NCBI GenBank assembly: GCA_965207535.1
Contig: CBDBMR010000011.1
Coordinates: 1 to 64,000 of the forward strand
Direction of reading: 5' to 3'
Length of the DNA stretch: 64,000 nucleotides
Origin: JAJDXO01 sp965207535
GTDB taxonomy: Bacteria; Pseudomonadota; Alphaproteobacteria; Rhodospirillales; UBA2165
Part shown: piece by piece, positions 62,150 to 64,000 of the stretch
Position numbering within the stretch: position 1 is the first letter of the stretch
Layout: each line of letters begins with the position of its first letter
The notes under the pieces: generated by a model
Database searches by the model: none
Seen by the model: only the letters and a program-made list of their open reading frames with translations
What the model was told of the DNA's origin: nothing
Position numbers and translations under genes: made by a program

Positions 62150-64000
62150 TCAGCGTGCGGGGGGCAATTCGTGCCGCTGCTCGGCGAGCCTGAACTTGAT
62201 TTTGTTGCTGGGCGACTGCGAGGGCAGCGCATCCATCGGCATCCGCTCGAAGGGGCGGGCCAGTTCGATCTTGAAGTAATGGGTGAGCATCAGCAGGTTG
62301 ATCACGATGTGCAAGTCGGCCCAGTGGGTCCCGAGACAGGAGTGCGTGCCCAGCCCGTAGGGCGCGTAGCCCCTGCCGAGGTGCTCGTTTCGCGGCGGCG
62401 CGTAGCGGTCGATGTCGAACGTCCACGGATCGGGAAACGCCTCTTCCGAGTAATGCGCGGCCGTCTGCGCGATCATGAGCTGCGACCCGACCGGCAATTC
62501 GTAACCCTCCACCACGCAGGAATTCGTCACTGTGCGCATGGACATGGGCACGATCGGCGACATCCGCAGGGTTTCCATCAGCACCCGATGGGTCACGTCG
62601 ATCCGCTCCCGGGTGAAGTCCTCCTCGGTGGGATCGCCGTCTGCCCACAACGCGTCCGCTTCGGCGGTGACCCGCGCGTACAACTCGGAATCCTGCATCA
62701 GCCAGTAAAGGGCGAAGCCGGTCTGATCGCCCATGTACATGGCGGTCATCAGGATCGCCCCGAGCGGCAGCGGCAGGTCCGTTTCGGGCAGGAATTGGGG
62801 ATCGGACGAGTGCAGGGACAGATACGCGTCCACCACGTCCTGATGCATCCCGGCCTTCTGCCCGGCCGAATGCGTCCTTTGCATGCGGTCGATGATCCGA
62901 TGCGTGACCTTCGCCCGGCGGCGCATCGACGGGGTCTTGAGCATGAAACGGGGCATCGTCTTGACGATGCCGACATGGAGCACCCGCACCTTGTATTCGA
63001 GCGCGTCGATAATTTCGTCCTGGGTGTCGATGTTGGCCAGGAGCGGCGATGACTGCGCGTTCAGGAACGGCCGCAGCATTTCTTGCGCCGGCATCTCGGC
63101 GCCGACGTCCCAAGTCGCCATGTGCGTGCGGGCAAGGTCATAGACGTCGTCCAAACGCCTGGTCAAAGTCTTGCGGGAGTAGGCGGTATGCAGCGATTTG
63201 CGAAAGCGGAAGTGATCGGCGCCGTCCGTCGAATGCACCGAACGCGACACGCCATACGCCTTGTCGACGCCCTCGAAGTACTCCTTCGACCGCAGGAACA
63301 CCCGCCCCATGCGATGGGCCCATTCGTTCGTCTTCACCCCCGCCAGGACGATTATGTTCTTGCGGAACGGGAGCCGGATCTCGAACACCGGACCGTACTT
63401 GTCGGCCAAAGCGGCGAACCCCGCCGGCAGCCTGCCCTCCCGCAGCTCGCGGTTGAACACCAGATCGCGCAGGGACACGGCCGGTATCTTCTTGGTCAGC
63501 GTCGGGCGCCGGAGCAGCGGGCTGGCGATGTTGTGCTCGACCGCGGCGGCGATGGAACGGGCGATCAGGTCCATCCGGCAGATTTCGGCGATGCGCTCTT
63601 CCGTCGCCTCGTCGAGCTCGAAGATGAAGCGGAAGACGCCGCACGTATCGACCAGGGAGATGACGAGGATGTCCCTGGGGTCGGGAATCTCGTCGGTGAA
63701 CAGGGCCTTGGTGACGCGCGTCTTGATGAACTCCTGGACGGCGCCCTCATGGAAGGCGGCGGACAGGGTCCAGAAATCGCCTGCGTGGTGCTCGATGATG
63801 CCCATCTCCACCAGGCGGTCGAGCGTCCGGTCAATGACCCCCTCCGCCTGGGCGGCGAGCCGTTCGACCCAGAACTGGGCGTCGTGCGCCTCCGGCTCGG
63901 CCGCGATTTCCTCGAGGATCGGGTCGATGGCGGGATCGCCCGTCGGCGTCCCGTCCAGCAGGGTGAGCGTCTCGAGATCCGTATCGATGCGCGAGCGAAG
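62150..64000 (-). CDS. GPP34 (GOLPH3-like)-cytochrome P450 fusion, cut by window edge
   Basis: The frame stays open to the right edge, 616 aa visible. Residues 1 to about 175 (GTPTGDPAIDPILEEIA, LDRLVEMGIIEHHAGDFWTL, EIPDPRDILVISLVDTCGV, RIAEICRMDLIARSIAAAVE) match the GPP34/Golgi phosphoprotein 3 family, whose members bind phosphatidylinositol phosphates on membranes in eukaryotes. The rest is a cytochrome P450: I-helix AMYMGDQTGFALYW, ExxR ETLRMSP, FDIDRYAPPRNE and the heme loop YGLGTHSCLGTHWAD with the cysteine ligand. The fusion is unusual. Convergent with the RND gene (21-base gap), it is the likely oxygenase of the locus. Its substrate, perhaps a sterol, is inferred from neighbours only. 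Confidence 0.85.
   Translation of the reverse strand, partial: LRSRIDTDLETLTLLDGTPTGDPAIDPILEEIAAEPEAHDAQFWVERLAAQAEGVIDRTLDRLVEMGIIEHHAGDFWTLSAAFHEGAVQEFIKTRVTKALFTDEIPDPRDILVISLVDTCGVFRFIFELDEATEERIAEICRMDLIARSIAAAVEHNIASPLLRRPTLTKKIPAVSLRDLVFNRELREGRLPAGFAALADKYGPVFEIRLPFRKNIIVLAGVKTNEWAHRMGRVFLRSKEYFEGVDKAYGVSRSVHSTDGADHFRFRKSLHTAYSRKTLTRRLDDVYDLARTHMATWDVGAEMPAQEMLRPFLNAQSSPLLANIDTQDEIIDALEYKVRVLHVGIVKTMPRFMLKTPSMRRRAKVTHRIIDRMQRTHSAGQKAGMHQDVVDAYLSLHSSDPQFLPETDLPLPLGAILMTAMYMGDQTGFALYWLMQDSELYARVTAEADALWADGDPTEEDFTRERIDVTHRVLMETLRMSPIVPMSMRTVTNSCVVEGYELPVGSQLMIAQTAAHYSEEAFPDPWTFDIDRYAPPRNEHLGRGYAPYGLGTHSCLGTHWADLHIVINLLMLTHYFKIELARPFERMPMDALPSQSPSNKIKFRLAEQRHELPPAR

Noticed and set aside
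60963..63113. 716-codon minus-strand frame across the RND and P450 genes
   Set aside because: Antisense to the RND gene and out of frame with the P450 gene; both of those have complete motifs.

Overview
The window is GC-rich bacterial DNA, most like an alphaproteobacterium of the Rhodospirillales/Hyphomicrobiales type. This rests on the tripartite tricarboxylate transporters, the family of dispersed cgtcat...ccagg palindromes and the plasmid-type gene block. No rRNA, tRNA or CRISPR array was found. All identifications come from reading motifs; no database search was run.

Region 1 (1-14.3 kb, all minus strand) is a block typical of alphaproteobacterial plasmids and integrative elements: strawberry-notch methyltransferase/helicase, a C39-like protein, RadC, a DUF6573-type protein, a GHKL ATPase, a large ParB, a VWA / DUF3150-like / MoxR triad and a PAPS-reductase-like protein. 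Two of these genes carry frameshifts.

Region 2 (14.5-40 kb) is a defence-like cargo region. It holds an unassigned 523-aa protein, a metallophosphoesterase-HSP90-like ATPase pair, a broken HU gene, an AT-richer TIR/NDT-like STAND protein, and a four-gene overlapping operon. That operon is an AbiEi-like regulator, an AbiEii-like nucleotidyltransferase, a caspase-helicase fusion and a type IIG/ISP restriction-methylase, and it is preceded by two palindromic operator candidates. A TrlF-like PHP-ATPase follows. Three insertion sequences sit here: IS630 just upstream of the operators, IS21 inside the nucleotidyltransferase and IS5 inside trlF. The last two can be removed on paper, leaving one target repeat and an intact reading frame. 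Two overlapping tyrosine integrases (40.1-42.5 kb) probably mark the right end of the element.

Region 3 (43-56 kb) looks chromosomal and catabolic. Two divergent tripartite tricarboxylate transporter operons flank an AhpD-like gene. They carry an arylsulfotransferase-like gene, a polysaccharide-deacetylase-like gene, a QueG/dehalogenase-like iron-sulfur protein, a PDC-lactonase-like amidohydrolase and a dienelactone hydrolase, separated by dispersed repeats.

Region 4 (57-64 kb) is the most unexpected part. A sterol C-24 methyltransferase with the full eukaryote-type motif set lies beside a membrane protein resembling the EXPERA (emopamil-binding) sterol isomerases, an RND/MMPL lipid-type exporter and a GPP34 (GOLPH3-like)-cytochrome P450 fusion that runs off the right edge. 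Together they suggest a bacterial sterol-modifying and trafficking locus. The gene families support this reading; the pathway is inferred.
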